Shown: positions 48,077-59,719, counted from the first letter of the stretch. The stretch is 64,000 nt of DNA from Pseudorhodoferax sp. Leaf267 (GCF_001422405.1 NZ_LMMV01000001.1:1028620-1092619), one strand, 5' to 3'. A program made the numbers and translations. Notes: generated by a model from the sequence alone, not told the origin.

Positions 48077-48922
48077 TCAGGAAATCGTCAAGCGCTGCCA
48101 ACCGGCCCATGCGGCCCCCGGTCCCAGCGTCTGGGCTTGTTCGACCTGGCCGGCCTCGACGCACACCATGTGCGCGAAACCTTCGGCTGGCATGTCGGCC
48201 AGGCGCAGGGCCGGGCCGGGATTCCAGACCACCGTGTCGGCAAAGCTATCGCTCTGTTCGATCTGCAGACGCGATGGGCCGTCGTGAAGGACCAGCGGCC
48301 CAGGCGCGGCGCGGAACACGCGGTCGAACTCGCCAGCAAAGCGGATCGGGCCGGCGTGCGTGCTGCGCTGGTCCGTCAAAGCGTCCCAGCAGGGCTGGCC
48401 GTCCAGGCCGTCGAGGCGCACGGCCGCAATGTCGGCCACGCGCAGGTAGGTGTGCAATGCGCCTGTGAACGACCAGGGCGTGCTGCCGCCATTGCGCGCA
48501 GCCAGGTCCATCCGTAGCCGTCCTGCCCCGAGTGCAAGGCGCAGTTCGAACTGGAACTCTTCAGGCCAGAATGCGCGGCTGGCCGCGTCGCTCGCGAGCT
48601 GCAATGCAAGCACCGCGTCACCCGTTGCGGCGTCGTGGTTCGCCTGGCCTGGCGTCCACGCCAGGTTGCGCGCAAAGCCGTGCTTGGGCAGCGGGCCGCG
48701 CACATTGAATTGCGGAAAGCAGACCGGCACGCCGCCGCGGATCGCACTCTTGCCGTCGAAGATCGCCGTGGGGCTCAGGTACAGGCGCTCCTGCCCGGCC
48801 GCGATCCACGACAGCACATGGGCACCATGCAGCGCGACGAGCAGGCTGTCCTGCGGGCCCCACGCCAGACGCAGGCAGGGCTGGCCCCGAAACGTCTCTG
48901 GGGCCGCCGCGAACTCAGACAT
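48077..48922 (-). CDS. D-hexose-6-phosphate mutarotase (aldose 1-epimerase family)
   Basis: A 281-residue galactose-mutarotase-fold protein like YeaD, which equilibrates alpha and beta hexose 6-phosphates. Signatures are [25 protein letters not shown] with the catalytic His, [14 protein letters not shown], and the C-terminal [18 protein letters not shown] with the catalytic Glu. Its start lies inside the last codons of hisA (eight-base overlap) and it ends 17 bases before hisF. It is therefore translated within the his operon though it has no known role in histidine synthesis. Confidence 0.9.
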   Translation of the reverse strand: MSEFAAAPETFRGQPCLRLAWGPQDSLLVALHGAHVLSWIAAGQERLYLSPTAIFDGKSAIRGGVPVCFPQFNVRGPLPKHGFARNLAWTPGQANHDAATGDAVLALQLASDAASRAFWPEEFQFELRLALGAGRLRMDLAARNGGSTPWSFTGALHTYLRVADIAAVRLDGLDGQPCWDALTDQRSTHAGPIRFAGEFDRVFRAAPGPLVLHDGPSRLQIEQSDSFADTVVWNPGPALRLADMPAEGFAHMVCVEAGQVEQAQTLGPGAAWAGWQRLTIS

Positions 48923-49658
48923 TGCCGAACTGATCGGCGCGATCCTGAGCGCTGGCGAAATCGAGGTCGCCGGTGTAGATGGCGCGGCCGCAAATCACGC
49001 CTTCCACGCCTTCGCTTTCGACTTCGAGCAATTTGTCGATGTCGGCGATGTTGGACAGGCCACCCGATGCGATCACGGGCGTGGTCAGGGCCTGGGCCAG
49101 CTTGACGGTGGCCTCGATGTTGATACCCGTCAGCATGCCGTCGCGGCCGATGTCGGTGTAGATGAAGGACTCGATACCGTAGTCCTCGAACTTCTTGGCC
49201 AGATCGATGACCTCATGTCCCGTCAGCTTGCTCCAGCCGTCCGTCGCGACCTTGCCGTCCTTGGCATCCAGGCCCACGATGATGTGTCCGCCGAAAGCCG
49301 TGCAGGCGTCCTGCAGAAAGCCCGGGTTCTTCACGGCAGCTGTGCCGATGATCACGTAGCGCAGGCCGGCGTCCAGGTAGCGCTCGATCGTGTCCAGGTC
49401 GCGGATGCCGCCACCGAGCTGCACGTCGACCTCGCTGCCCACTTCCTTCAGGATCCTGCGAATCGCCATCTCGTTCCTGGGCTTGCCGGCGAAGGCGCCG
49501 TTCAGGTCCACCAGGTGCAGCCGACGGGCGCCGCGGTCGACCCAGGTGCGGGCCATCGCGGCCGGGTCTTCGTTGAAGATGGTGGACTGTTCCATGTCGC
49601 CTTGCTTGAGGCGCACGCATTGACCGTCTTTCAAATCGATCGCAGGAATAAGAAGCAT
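48915..49658 (-). CDS. hisA: ProFAR isomerase
   Basis: HisA performs the Amadori isomerisation of ProFAR to PRFAR, step four. The 247-residue TIM barrel carries the catalytic aspartates in [15 protein letters not shown] and [12 protein letters not shown], plus [15 protein letters not shown] and [15 protein letters not shown]. The chosen ATG follows hisH by 34 bases; residues upstream in the same frame are not conserved. Confidence 0.96.
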   Translation of the reverse strand: MLLIPAIDLKDGQCVRLKQGDMEQSTIFNEDPAAMARTWVDRGARRLHLVDLNGAFAGKPRNEMAIRRILKEVGSEVDVQLGGGIRDLDTIERYLDAGLRYVIIGTAAVKNPGFLQDACTAFGGHIIVGLDAKDGKVATDGWSKLTGHEVIDLAKKFEDYGIESFIYTDIGRDGMLTGINIEATVKLAQALTTPVIASGGLSNIADIDKLLEVESEGVEGVICGRAIYTGDLDFASAQDRADQFGNV

Positions 49659-49692
49659 GGTGCTGTAGACAGCCGGTGAGAGGGGAAAGGGT

Positions 49693-50376
49693 TCAGGGAT
49701 TCCAGTGGAGGAAGTTGCGGTACAGCGCCAGACCGTGCGCCGCGCTCTTCTCCGGGTGAAACTGGGTCGCAAAAATATTATCGCGTGCGACCGCACAGGT
49801 AAAGGTTTCCCCGTACTCCGTCAAGCCCGCGCTGTGGCGCTGATCCGACGGTCGCGCGTAAAAGCTGTGCACGAAATAAAACCAGCTCTGGTCGGGCACA
49901 TCGCCCCAGACCGGATGCCGGCGCCCGTCCGGCTGTTGCTGGGAGACGCGATTCCAGCCCATCTGCGGCACCTTGAAGCGGCTCCCGTCGGGCTGCAAGC
50001 GCCCCTCCAGTTGGAACCGGATGACCTCGCCGCCGATCAGGCCCAGGCCCGGCGTGCCCTGCGCTTCTTCCCCAGCCCAAGCCTCTTCGCTGCGGTCCAG
50101 CAGCATCTGCATGCCGACGCATACACCGAAGAGGGGTTTGCGGGCGGCCGCCTCGAGTACCGATTCGAGCAGGCCCGACTCGCGCAGTTCGCGCATGCAG
50201 TCCGGCATCGCGCCCTGGCCCGGCAGCACGATGCGGCCCGCAGCGCGCACGACGGCCGGGTCGGCTGTCACGTGCACGTTGAAGCCCTCGCCCTCGGCCG
50301 CATGCTGCACGGCCTGCGAAACCGAGCGCAGGTTGCCCATGCCGTAATCGACCACGGCCACGGTCTTGTCCGTCAT
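49693..50376 (-). CDS. hisH: Imidazole glycerol phosphate synthase, glutamine amidotransferase subunit
   Basis: HisH supplies ammonia to HisF. The 227-residue class-I amidotransferase begins [13 protein letters not shown]. The nucleophile Cys lies in [14 protein letters not shown], and the His-Glu pair in [13 protein letters not shown]. The GQGAMPDCM stretch is the oxyanion-loop region. It starts two bases after hisB. Confidence 0.96.
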   Translation of the reverse strand: MTDKTVAVVDYGMGNLRSVSQAVQHAAEGEGFNVHVTADPAVVRAAGRIVLPGQGAMPDCMRELRESGLLESVLEAAARKPLFGVCVGMQMLLDRSEEAWAGEEAQGTPGLGLIGGEVIRFQLEGRLQPDGSRFKVPQMGWNRVSQQQPDGRRHPVWGDVPDQSWFYFVHSFYARPSDQRHSAGLTEYGETFTCAVARDNIFATQFHPEKSAAHGLALYRNFLHWNP

Positions 50377-50378
50377 GG

Positions 50379-50990
50379 TCAGAGCGAACCTTTGGTGGAA
50401 GGGATGGTGCCGATGGAGCGCGGATCGAGCTCCAGCGCCGAGCGCAACGCGCGCGCGAAGGCCTTGAACACGGTCTCGGCCTGGTGGTGCGCGTTCTCGC
50501 CGCGCAGGTTGTCGATGTGCAGCGTGACAAAGGCGTGGTTCACGAAGCCCTGGAAGAACTCGTGCGTGAGCTGGGTGTCGAACGCGCCGATCATGCCGCT
50601 CTTGAACGGCACGTTGAGCAGCAAGCCCGGGCGTCCGGAGAAGTCGATGACGACGCGGCTCAGCGCCTCGTCCAGCGGCACGTAGGCATGGCCGTAGCGC
50701 CGGATGCCCTTCTTGTCGCCCACGGCCTTGGCCACGGCCTGGCCGAGCGTGATGCCCACGTCCTCCACCGTGTGATGACCGTCGATATGCAGGTCGCCCT
50801 CGGCCTGGATGTCCAGGTCGATCAGGCCGTGCCTCGCGATCTGGTCCAGCATGTGGTCGAAGAAGCCGATGCCGGTGGCCAACTTGGCCTGGCCGGTGCC
50901 GTCCAGGTTCACGCGCACCGTGATCTTGGTCTCGGCAGTGTTGCGGCTGACTTCGGCCGTGCGGGCGGTGGGGGTGGGGGCTTGCGTCAT
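50379..50990 (-). CDS. hisB: Imidazoleglycerol-phosphate dehydratase
   Basis: A monofunctional HisB of 203 residues. The duplicated metal-binding motifs are [16 protein letters not shown] and [15 protein letters not shown], and [14 protein letters not shown] also provides ligands. No phosphatase domain is attached, so histidinol phosphatase must come from elsewhere. The ATG overlaps hisC by four bases. Confidence 0.96.
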   Translation of the reverse strand: MTQAPTPTARTAEVSRNTAETKITVRVNLDGTGQAKLATGIGFFDHMLDQIARHGLIDLDIQAEGDLHIDGHHTVEDVGITLGQAVAKAVGDKKGIRRYGHAYVPLDEALSRVVIDFSGRPGLLLNVPFKSGMIGAFDTQLTHEFFQGFVNHAFVTLHIDNLRGENAHHQAETVFKAFARALRSALELDPRSIGTIPSTKGSL

Positions 50991-52078
50991 AGGGAGTCCT
51001 GCAGGGCCTGGAGCATCTGGGCGTTCTCGTCGGAAGTGCCGACGGTCAGGCGCAGGCAATTGGCCAGCAGCGGATGCATTTTAGAAACGTTCTTCACAAG
51101 CACGCCGCGTGCCCGCATGCCTTCGAACACGGCCTGGGCACGCCCGTCCTGGCCGGGCACGCGCAGCAGCACCATGTTGGCATCGCTGTTCCAGACCTGG
51201 ACGCCCGGCACCGCGCGCAAGGCCTTGAGCAAGGCGTCGCGCTGCGCACGCAGGTCGCGCGCCTGTTCGGCAAAGACCTCGGCATGTTCCAGCGCGAACA
51301 GCGCGCATTCGGCGTTCAGCACGCTGATGTTGTAGGGCGGGCGCACCTTGTCGATCTGCGCGATCAAGGCCTGGGGGCCCATCATGTAGCCCAGGCGCAC
51401 GCCGGCCAGGCCGAACTTGCTGAGCGTGCGCATCAGCAGCACATGGGAGTGGCGCGCCACGCGGTCGATGTAGCTGCGGGCGGCGAAGGGCTGGTAGGCC
51501 TCATCCATGACCACCAGACCAGGCGCGGCCTCGACGATGCGCTCGATGGCCGCGTCGTCCCACAGGTTGGCCGTGGGGTTGTTCGGATAGGCCAGGTAGA
51601 CGATGGAGGGCCGGTGTTCGGCGATGGCAGCCAGCATGGCGGCCTCGTCCAGCTCGAAGTCGGCCGTGAGCGGCACGCCGACGAAGCGCAGGCCTTGCAG
51701 CTGCGCGCTCATGGCGTACATCACGAAGCCGGGCACGGGGGCGAGGATGCTGGCACCCGGCACGTCGAAGGCCACGGCGATCAGCGAGATCAGCTCGTCC
51801 GAGCCATTGCCCAGCATGAGGTCGAAGCCCGCCGGCATCTGTGCGTGCCGCGCCAGCGCGCGGCGCAGGTCGTCCAGCCGCGCACCAGGGTAGCGGTTGA
51901 GCGCGACGGCGCCCAGCCGCTGGCCCAGCTCGGCCTGCAGCGCAGGGGACAGCCGGTGCGGGTTCTCCATCGCGTCCATCTTGAGCAGGCCGGTGGCGTC
52001 CTGCACCGCATAGGCATGCATGGACTGCACGTCCTGCCGGATCAAGGGCGCGAGGCGTGGGTTCAGGGCTTCAGTCAT
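50987..52078 (-). CDS. hisC: Histidinol-phosphate aminotransferase
   Basis: A PLP enzyme of 363 residues that makes histidinol phosphate from imidazole acetol phosphate. The PLP lysine lies in [18 protein letters not shown], with [10 protein letters not shown] for phosphate contact, [12 protein letters not shown] and [11 protein letters not shown]. Both ends overlap neighbours by four bases. The his genes run in the order G-D-C-B-H-A-F-I-E. Confidence 0.95.
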   Translation of the reverse strand: MTEALNPRLAPLIRQDVQSMHAYAVQDATGLLKMDAMENPHRLSPALQAELGQRLGAVALNRYPGARLDDLRRALARHAQMPAGFDLMLGNGSDELISLIAVAFDVPGASILAPVPGFVMYAMSAQLQGLRFVGVPLTADFELDEAAMLAAIAEHRPSIVYLAYPNNPTANLWDDAAIERIVEAAPGLVVMDEAYQPFAARSYIDRVARHSHVLLMRTLSKFGLAGVRLGYMMGPQALIAQIDKVRPPYNISVLNAECALFALEHAEVFAEQARDLRAQRDALLKALRAVPGVQVWNSDANMVLLRVPGQDGRAQAVFEGMRARGVLVKNVSKMHPLLANCLRLTVGTSDENAQMLQALQDSL

Positions 52079-53445
52079 TCGGAACGCATGCGCATTTCGG
52101 CCGCGCGGGCGTGGGCCTGCAAGCCTTCGCCATGGGCCAGCACGGACGCGATGCCGCCCAGGGCCTGGGCTCCCGCCTGGCTGACCTCGATCAGGCTGCT
52201 GCGCTTTTGGAAGTCGTAGACGCCCAGTGGGCTGGAGAAGCGCGCCGTGCCGCTCGTCGGCAGCACGTGGTTGGGGCCGGCGCAGTAGTCGCCCAGGCTT
52301 TCGCTGGTGTAGGCGCCCAGGAAGATGGCCCCGGCATGCTTGAGCATCGGCTCCCAGCGGTGCGGCTCGTGGCTGCTGACCTCCAGGTGCTCAGGCGCGA
52401 TGCGGTTGCTGATGGCGCAGGCCTCGTCCATGCTGCGGGTGTGGATCAGCGCACCCCGGCCGTTGAGCGAGGCCGCGATGATGTCCGCGCGCGGCATCTG
52501 GGGCAGCAGCCGGTCGATGGCTTCCTGCACAGCGTCGATGTACACCGCGTCGGGGCACAGCAGGATGCTTTGCGCCAACTCATCGTGCTCAGCCTGGCTG
52601 AACAGGTCCATGGCCACCCAGTCGGCCGGCGTGCTGCCGTCGGCCAACACCAGGATCTCGCTGGGGCCCGCAATCATGTCGATGCCCACGGTGCCGAACA
52701 CGCGGCGCTTGGCGGCCGCCACATACGCGTTGCCCGGGCCGGTGATCTTGTCGACGGCCGGGATGCTGGCGGTGCCGTAGGCCAGCGCGGCCACGGCCTG
52801 GGCGCCACCGACGGTGAACGCACGCGTGACGCCGGCCACGTAGGCCGCAGCCAGCACCAGCACGTTGCGCTCGCCCCTGGTGGCGGCTTCGGTGCCCGCG
52901 CCGCCGGTGGCGACACTGCCCTTGGCCGGTGTGGGGACCACCATGATGATGTCCTGCACGCCCGCCACGTGCGCCGGGATCGCGTTCATGAGCAGGCTGG
53001 ATGGGTAGGCCGCCTTGCCGCCAGGCACGTAGATGCCCACGCGGTCCAGCGGTGTGACCTTCTGCCCCAGCAGCGTGCCGTCGGCGTCGCGGTAGGTCCA
53101 GCTCTCGCCGCTGGCCTTCTTCTGGGCCTCGTGGTAGCTGCGCACCCGTGCCGCCGCCGCACGCAGCGCATCGCGCTGCTCGGCCGGCAGGGAGTCGAAC
53201 GCCTGCTGGAAGTCGGCCTGCGTCAACTCCAGATCGGCGACGGTGTCGGCGGCCAGGCCGTCGAAGCGGCGCGTGTATTCCAGCACCGCCGCGTCGCCGC
53301 GCGCCTTCACATCGGCCAGGATGTCCGCCACGCGCTGCTCGATCGCGGCGTCGGTGTCGGCCGACCAATGCAGCCGCTGCTGGAACCGGGCCTCGAAGTC
53401 GGCGTCGGCCGTGGACAGTCGCAGGGGACGGGCAGGAGCGGTCAT
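52075..53445 (-). CDS. hisD: Histidinol dehydrogenase
   Basis: HisD oxidises histidinol to histidine in the last two steps, using zinc and NAD. The 456 residues include [46 protein letters not shown], the catalytic [14 protein letters not shown] and the C-terminal [14 protein letters not shown]. It overlaps hisG by one base and hisC by four. Confidence 0.96.
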   Translation of the reverse strand: MTAPARPLRLSTADADFEARFQQRLHWSADTDAAIEQRVADILADVKARGDAAVLEYTRRFDGLAADTVADLELTQADFQQAFDSLPAEQRDALRAAAARVRSYHEAQKKASGESWTYRDADGTLLGQKVTPLDRVGIYVPGGKAAYPSSLLMNAIPAHVAGVQDIIMVVPTPAKGSVATGGAGTEAATRGERNVLVLAAAYVAGVTRAFTVGGAQAVAALAYGTASIPAVDKITGPGNAYVAAAKRRVFGTVGIDMIAGPSEILVLADGSTPADWVAMDLFSQAEHDELAQSILLCPDAVYIDAVQEAIDRLLPQMPRADIIAASLNGRGALIHTRSMDEACAISNRIAPEHLEVSSHEPHRWEPMLKHAGAIFLGAYTSESLGDYCAGPNHVLPTSGTARFSSPLGVYDFQKRSSLIEVSQAGAQALGGIASVLAHGEGLQAHARAAEMRMRSE

Positions 53446-54097
53446 CAGGAATTCCGGTCCGGCGCCTGCCGCAGTGCCGCGGCAAAGCCGTCGATGGTCT
53501 GCCGCAGCGCGGCCTGCTTGAGCTTCAGCGCGGCCTGGTTCACGACCAGCCGGGCGCTGATGTCCATGATGGTCTCGACCTCGACCAGGTCGTTGGCCTT
53601 GAGCGTGTTGCCGGTGGAGACCAGGTCGACGATGGCGTCGGCCAGGCCCGTCAGCGGCGCCAGCTCCATGCTGCCGTAGAGCTTGATCAGGTCCACATGC
53701 ACGCCCTTGGTCGCGAAGAAGTCGCGTGCGATGGCGACGTACTTGGTCGCCACACGCAGCCGCGAGCCCTGGCGCACGGCGGATGCGTAGTCAAAGTCCT
53801 TGCGCACGGCCACGCTGATGCGGCAGCGCGCGATGTCCAGGTCCAGCGGCTGGTACAGGCCCTGGCCGCCGTGCTCGATCAGCGTGTCACGGCCGGTGAT
53901 GCCGAGGTCGGCGCCGCCGTACTCGACATAGGTCGGCACGTCGGTGGCGCGCACCAGCACCACGCGCAGGTCGGCCTTGTTGGTCGCCAGGATCAGCTTG
54001 CGCGAGGTTTCCGGGTCTTCCAGCACCTCGATGCCGGCGGCGCGCAGCAGCGGCAGCGTCTCGTCGAAGATCCGGCCCTTGGACAGCGCAAGCGTGA

Positions 54098-54101
<4 letters not shown>
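53445..54101 (-). CDS. hisG: ATP phosphoribosyltransferase, short form
   Basis: HisG starts histidine synthesis by joining ATP and PRPP. At 218 residues it is the short type without the C-terminal regulatory domain. Such enzymes need the HisZ partner for activity and feedback control. Visible motifs are [30 protein letters not shown] and [20 protein letters not shown] with [12 protein letters not shown] for PRPP. No hisZ is in this window. Its ATG overlaps the murA stop (ATGA). Confidence 0.95.
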
Positions 54102-55390
<1,289 letters not shown>

Positions 55391-55443
55391 CGCTGTGTTC
55401 TTGGAAATCGTTGGGGGCGACGCCATCGGGGGCGCGCCGGGAA

Positions 55444-55695
55444 TCAGGACTGGGGCCGGCCCTGTGCCGTCCACTCGGCCGGGGTCATGGTCTTCATCGA
55501 GAGCGCATGCACTTCGTCGGTGCGTATTTTCTCACCCAGCGTGGCATAGACCTGCTGGTGGCGCTGGATGGGCCGCTTGCCCTCGAAGGCCGCGGACACG
55601 ATGGTCGCGTACCAATGGCGGCCGTCGCCCTGCACGCTGAGGTGCTCGCAGGCCAGGCCCGCGGAAATGATGGTTTGCAGTTCGTCCGCAGTCAT
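55444..55695 (-). CDS. BolA/IbaG-family protein
   Basis: An 83-residue BolA-like protein. BolA proteins work with monothiol glutaredoxins in iron-sulfur handling and stress response. The visible core is [20 protein letters not shown], then [20 protein letters not shown] with a likely ligand His, and [12 protein letters not shown] at the end. The short type and the place before murA match IbaG/YrbA of E. coli. It starts three bases after the ABC permease. Confidence 0.93.
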   Translation of the reverse strand: MTADELQTIISAGLACEHLSVQGDGRHWYATIVSAAFEGKRPIQRHQQVYATLGEKIRTDEVHALSMKTMTPAEWTAQGRPQS

Positions 55696-55698
55696 GGC

Positions 55699-56454
55699 TC
55701 AACTCCTGATCTTGTAGCCGATGCGCAGCAGGTGCACGCTGATCGCGCCCACCATCACCAGCGCCGTGCCGACGATGGAAAGGCTGATCCAGGGCGAGAC
55801 GTCGCTGACGCCGAAAAAGCCGTAGCGAAAGCCGTCGATCATGTAGAAGAACGGGTTCAGGTGGCTCACGGTCTGCCAGAAGCTGGGCAGCGAGTGGATG
55901 GAATAGAACACGCCGGACAAGAAGGTCATGGGCATGATCACGAAATTCTGGAACGCCGCCATCTGGTCGAACTTCTCGGCCCACAAGCCGGCGATCACGC
56001 CCAGCGCGCCCAGCAGCGCCGCGCCCAGCACCGCGAACACCAGAATCCACAGCGGTGCCACCAGGTGCACGCCCGTGAAGCCGACGGTCACGATGAACAC
56101 GCCGAACCCGACCAGCACGCCGCGCACGATCGACGAGCCGACGTAGGCGATGAACCAGCTCCAGTGCGACAACGGCGTCAGCAACACGAAGACCAGGCTG
56201 CCCATGATCTTGCTCTGGATCAGCGAGGACGAGCTGTTCGCGAAGGCGTTTTGCAGCACGCTCATCATGACAAGGCCGGGCACCAGGAACGAGGTGTAGC
56301 CGATGGTGTCGTAGACCTTGACGTTGCCCTCCAGCACATGGCCGAAGATCATCAGGTACAGCACGGCCGTCAGCACGGGCGCGGCCACGGTCTGAAAGCC
56401 GACCTTCCAGAAACGCAGGATCTCTTTGTAGAACAGGGTTTGCCAGCCGGTCAT
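55699..56454 (-). CDS. ABC-2 type transporter permease (YadH-like)
   Basis: A 251-residue inner-membrane permease with six hydrophobic segments. It starts MTGWQTLFYKEILRFWKVGF, then VAAPVLTAVLYLMIFGHVLEG and PGLVMMSVLQNAFANSSSS. The conserved ABC-2 stretch LPSFWQTVSHLNPFFYMIDGFRY (split here for length: LPSFWQTVSHLNPF then FYMIDGFRYG) lies near residue 195. ATG overlaps the ATPase stop by one base. It forms an exporter with that ATPase; the substrate is unknown. Confidence 0.9.
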   Translation of the reverse strand: MTGWQTLFYKEILRFWKVGFQTVAAPVLTAVLYLMIFGHVLEGNVKVYDTIGYTSFLVPGLVMMSVLQNAFANSSSSLIQSKIMGSLVFVLLTPLSHWSWFIAYVGSSIVRGVLVGFGVFIVTVGFTGVHLVAPLWILVFAVLGAALLGALGVIAGLWAEKFDQMAAFQNFVIMPMTFLSGVFYSIHSLPSFWQTVSHLNPFFYMIDGFRYGFFGVSDVSPWISLSIVGTALVMVGAISVHLLRIGYKIRS

Positions 56455-57395
56455 CACGCCACCAGTGCCGTTGGGCTGCCACGCTCGGCCGCCATGACCT
56501 GCAGGAACACATCCTCCAGGTCCGCCTTGCGGATCTCCACGTCCTCGACGGTCAGGCCGGCCTGGCGCACGGCCGCCAGGTACTGCTCGATTTCGAGCGC
56601 GCCCTGGGCTGGCAACTGCACGATGCGGCCGGTGACGCGCGCCGTCGCGGCCAGCGAAGCAGGCAGTTCACGGTCGATCTTGAAACGCAACACGTTGCTG
56701 GAGGCGGACTTGAGCAGGTCGCTGGTCTCGGCCAGGGCCACCAGATGGCCCTGCTTGAGCATGCCGATGCGCGTGCACAGGGCTTCGGCTTCTTCCAGGT
56801 AATGCGTGGTCAGCAGCACGGTGTGCCCCTGCTTGTTGAGGCGCGCGATGAACTGCCACAGGGTTTGGCGCAGTTCCACGTCCACGCCTGCCGTGGGCTC
56901 ATCGAGCACGATCACGGGCGGGCGATGCACCAGGGCCTGCGCGACCAGCACGCGGCGCTTCATGCCGCCCGACAGCTGGCGCATGTTGGACTTGGCCTTG
57001 TCGGCCAGGCCGAGGCTTTCCAGCAATTCGTCGATCCAGGCGTCGTTGTTGCGCACGCCGAAATAGCCGGACTGGATGCGCAGGGCCTCGCGCACATTGA
57101 AGAACGGGTCGAACACCAGCTCCTGCGGCACCACGCCGAGCGCGCGGCGGGCGGCCGCGTAGTCGGTTTGCACGTCGTGGCCCTGCACCAGGACCTTGCC
57201 GCCGCTGGCCCGTGTCAGGCCGGCCAGGATGCTGATCAACGTCGTTTTGCCAGCGCCGTTGGGGCCCAGCAGGCCAAAGAATTCCCCTTGTTCGATGTCG
57301 AAGCTGACATCGTCCAGGGCGCGAAAGGAGGGGGAGTTGCTGCCACGAGCGCCGCTATACGACTTGGTGACAGACTGAAACGAGATGGCGGGCAT
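56454..57395 (-). CDS. ABC exporter ATP-binding protein (YadG-like)
   Basis: A 313-residue ATPase with Walker A GLLGPNGAGKTTLISIL, Q-loop VVPQELVFDPFF, signature MRQLSGGMKRRVLVAQAL, Walker B VIVLDEPTAGVD and a switch His in LLTTHYLEEAE. A C-terminal domain of some 80 residues follows. It resembles the YadG/NatA/CcmA group. The ATG before PAISFQSVTK is used; a TTG two codons earlier is unlikely. It sits between mlaB and bolA, an insertion relative to the enterobacterial mla-ibaG-murA order. Confidence 0.9.
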   Translation of the reverse strand: MPAISFQSVTKSYSGARGSNSPSFRALDDVSFDIEQGEFFGLLGPNGAGKTTLISILAGLTRASGGKVLVQGHDVQTDYAAARRALGVVPQELVFDPFFNVREALRIQSGYFGVRNNDAWIDELLESLGLADKAKSNMRQLSGGMKRRVLVAQALVHRPPVIVLDEPTAGVDVELRQTLWQFIARLNKQGHTVLLTTHYLEEAEALCTRIGMLKQGHLVALAETSDLLKSASSNVLRFKIDRELPASLAATARVTGRIVQLPAQGALEIEQYLAAVRQAGLTVEDVEIRKADLEDVFLQVMAAERGSPTALVA

Positions 57396-57454
57396 GGGCA
57401 ACCGGCGATTCTAAAGCGCCAGGCCGGCGCACGCTGGCCGGCGGAGCGGAGTGC

Positions 57455-57724
57455 TCAGGCCGGCGTGGTCAGGAGTTGGTCCACGCCGTACAGGGCCGCC
57501 AGCGAACGCAGGCGCTCCGGCAGGCCGCGCACACTGAAGCCGCGTTGCAGGCTCTGGGCTTCTCGGCGGCATTGCAGCAGCACGGCCAGGGCCGATGAAT
57601 CGAAGCGCGCGAGCGCCGTTGCGTCGACCAGGACTGGCCCCTGCTGTGAGGCCAGGCCCTGCAACAGCATGCGCAGCGAGGCAGTGGCCTGCGCATGCGT
57701 CAGTTCGGCCGGCAGGACCAGCAT
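57455..57724 (-). CDS. mlaB: STAS-domain protein MlaB
   Basis: MlaB is the small cytoplasmic STAS subunit that stabilises the MlaF ATPase. The 89 residues begin MLVLPAELTHAQATASLRML. VLVDATALARFDSSALAVLLQ is the STAS phosphorylation-type loop, with Asp-Ser-Ser-Ala-Leu conserved. It overlaps the mlaC stop by one base. Assignment rests on the STAS pattern and on position. Confidence 0.88.
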   Translation of the reverse strand: MLVLPAELTHAQATASLRMLLQGLASQQGPVLVDATALARFDSSALAVLLQCRREAQSLQRGFSVRGLPERLRSLAALYGVDQLLTTPA

Positions 57725-58371
57725 CAGCCCTTCTTGCCGTCGTTGCTCTTGTTGCGCTGGGCCAGCGTGGCGATCAGGCCGTCGATGCCTTTGGCGTTGA
57801 TCTCCTGCGCAAACTGGCTGCGGTAGGTTTCCACCAGCCAGATCCCCAGAACGTTCAGGTTGTAGATCTTCCAGCCTGCGCCCTGGCCCGGCGTCTGCTC
57901 GAGACGGTAGTCCAGTTGCACCGGATCGCCACGGCCACGCACCTCGGAGCGCACGACGACGTCCTTGTCGTCCGCCGCCGCGCGCAGCGGTCGCACCACG
58001 ATTTCCTGGTCGCTGACCTGGGCCAGCGCGCCCGAATAGGTGCGCACCAACAGGATCTTGAATTCATCCTGCAGCTTTTGCTTCTGCTCGGCCGACGCCT
58101 GACGCCAGGCCGGGCCGACGGCCGACGCGGTCATGCGCTGGAAGTTCACGTTGGGCATGATCTTCGTGTCGACGAGCGTGACCACCTTGGCAATGTCTCC
58201 CGCCTGGATCGACTTGTCGGCCTTGATCGCGTCCAGCACCTCGGTGGACAGGCGCTTGATCAGCGCGTCCGGCGCTTCGTCGGCGGCCATGGCCACGCCC
58301 GTTGCAAGCTGCGCCAGCACCAAGCTGGCAGCGCTTGCCCAGCGGGCCAGATTCCTGCGATTCATCATCAT
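57724..58371 (-). CDS. mlaC: Periplasmic phospholipid-binding protein MlaC
   Basis: MlaC shuttles phospholipid between the outer-membrane MlaA complex and the inner-membrane MlaFEDB complex. The 215 residues start with a signal peptide ending ATGVAMA. The Tol-Ttg2 domain includes SAVGPAWRQASAEQKQKL, DEFKILLVRTYSGAL and LLVRT, and the C-terminal IWLVETYRSQFAQEINAKGI. The start is the first of three consecutive ATGs. It lies 100 bases after mlaA. Confidence 0.93.
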   Translation of the reverse strand: MMMNRRNLARWASAASLVLAQLATGVAMAADEAPDALIKRLSTEVLDAIKADKSIQAGDIAKVVTLVDTKIMPNVNFQRMTASAVGPAWRQASAEQKQKLQDEFKILLVRTYSGALAQVSDQEIVVRPLRAAADDKDVVVRSEVRGRGDPVQLDYRLEQTPGQGAGWKIYNLNVLGIWLVETYRSQFAQEINAKGIDGLIATLAQRNKSNDGKKG

Positions 58372-58471
58372 TGTTTTCCTTCAGAAGAACGAAGTTCGGG
58401 GATGCACGGTTTCGAGACCGGCGGGGGCCAATGGTTCCTTGGCGCCCGGCCCGGCATACAGCATGCGCAGG

Positions 58472-59212
58472 CTATTTGGCCGTGCCGGATGCCGCGGGAT
58501 CCTTCTCCGGGTTCCACGGCTCCCCGTCATGCACGGCGTCGCCACGCAGCTGCAGGTAGACATCGCGCGTGAACGTGTACTTGTCGAGCGCGGCTTCGTC
58601 CAGCACGTTGCTGGCGCGCAGCAGGTTCGCGCGCGCCTCGACGAGGCGCAGGCCATACAGCGTGTAGCGCAGCGACTCGCTGTCCAGGTGCGTGATGCCA
58701 TTGCCCCAGGTGTTCACGGGCAGGGCCGACGCATCGCGCACAGTGGACGGCCCGAGCAGCGGCAGCACCAAGTAGGGACCGGCCGGCACGCCCCAGCGGC
58801 CCAGTGTCTGGCCGAAGTCTTCCTTGTGCCGCTCGATGTTGGCTTCGCTGGCGATGTCGAGCAGGCCGCCGATGCCGAACACGGTGTTGATCTGGAAGCG
58901 GAACAGGCTGTCCACCGCGGCCTGCGGCTTGAACTGCAACAGCGCATTGACGGCCGTCCAGGCGTCCTGCAGGTTGTTGAAGAAGTTGCTGACGCCGGTG
59001 CGCACCACGTCGGGCGTGACCTTGTCGTAGGCCTGAGCGACAGGCTTGAGCACGGCACGGTCCACGCCGTCGTTGAAGCGCGTGACGCCGCGGTTGAAGG
59101 GCTCCAGCGGGTCACGCGGATCCGCATTCGGGCCGCTGGCGCAACCGCCTGCCAGGGCCAGGGTCAGCACGCAGGCGGTGATTGCGAGGGGTCGAACGAG
59201 GAGATGCGTCAT
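58472..59212 (-). CDS. mlaA: Outer-membrane lipoprotein MlaA (VacJ)
   Basis: MlaA removes misplaced phospholipids from the outer leaflet with a porin. The 246 residues begin with a lipoprotein signal ending LAGGC (Cys24). Family motifs DPLEPFNRGVTRFND, FFNNLQDAWTAVNALLQ, FGQTLGRWGVPAGPYLVLPL and ALPVNTWGN follow. In beta-proteobacteria mlaA sits inside the mla operon between mlaD and mlaC, as here, while in E. coli it is elsewhere. Confidence 0.95.
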   Translation of the reverse strand: MTHLLVRPLAITACVLTLALAGGCASGPNADPRDPLEPFNRGVTRFNDGVDRAVLKPVAQAYDKVTPDVVRTGVSNFFNNLQDAWTAVNALLQFKPQAAVDSLFRFQINTVFGIGGLLDIASEANIERHKEDFGQTLGRWGVPAGPYLVLPLLGPSTVRDASALPVNTWGNGITHLDSESLRYTLYGLRLVEARANLLRASNVLDEAALDKYTFTRDVYLQLRGDAVHDGEPWNPEKDPAASGTAK

Positions 59213-59230
59213 GGTGGAATTGGGTTGTTC

Positions 59231-59719
59231 TTACTTTTTAGCCGCTGGTGCCGCGGGCCCGTCGGACGCCTTGTTGTAAAGGAACTGGCCGATCAGGTTT
59301 TCCAGCACCACCGCGGATTGTGTCGTCGTGATGGTGTCGCCGGCCGCCAGGTTTTTCTCATCCGCGCCCGCTTCGATGCCGATGTATTGCTCACCCAACA
59401 GCCCGCTGGTCAGGATCTTCAAGGAGCTGTCCTTCGGAAAAGTGTAGCGGCTCTGCATTGCCATCTGCACGCTCGCCTGGAAGCTCTTGTCATCAAATTC
59501 GATGGATTCGACACGTCCCACGACCACGCCAGCACTCTTGACAGCGGCCTTGGGCTTGAGCCCGCCAATGTTGTCGAACCTTGCCGTCAGCGGGTAACTG
59601 GACGACAGGCTCAGGCTGGTCAGGTTCGCCGCGCGCAGCGCGAGGAACAGGATGGCGGCCGCGCCCAGCAGCACAAACAGCCCCACCCACACATCAGTCT
59701 TTGCGCGTTCCATCGCCAT
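59231..59719 (-). CDS. mlaD: MCE-domain protein MlaD
   Basis: MlaD forms the hexameric MCE ring on the periplasmic face of the lipid transporter. The 162 residues hold one membrane helix (VGLFVLLGAAAILFLALRA) and one MCE domain with FDNIGGLKPKAAVKSAGVVV, SSLKILTSGLLGEQYIGIEAG. The C-terminal QSAVVLENLIGQFLYNK is the pore-forming helix. Two ATGs two codons apart could start it. Confidence 0.95.
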   Translation of the reverse strand: MAMERAKTDVWVGLFVLLGAAAILFLALRAANLTSLSLSSSYPLTARFDNIGGLKPKAAVKSAGVVVGRVESIEFDDKSFQASVQMAMQSRYTFPKDSSLKILTSGLLGEQYIGIEAGADEKNLAAGDTITTTQSAVVLENLIGQFLYNKASDGPAAPAAKK

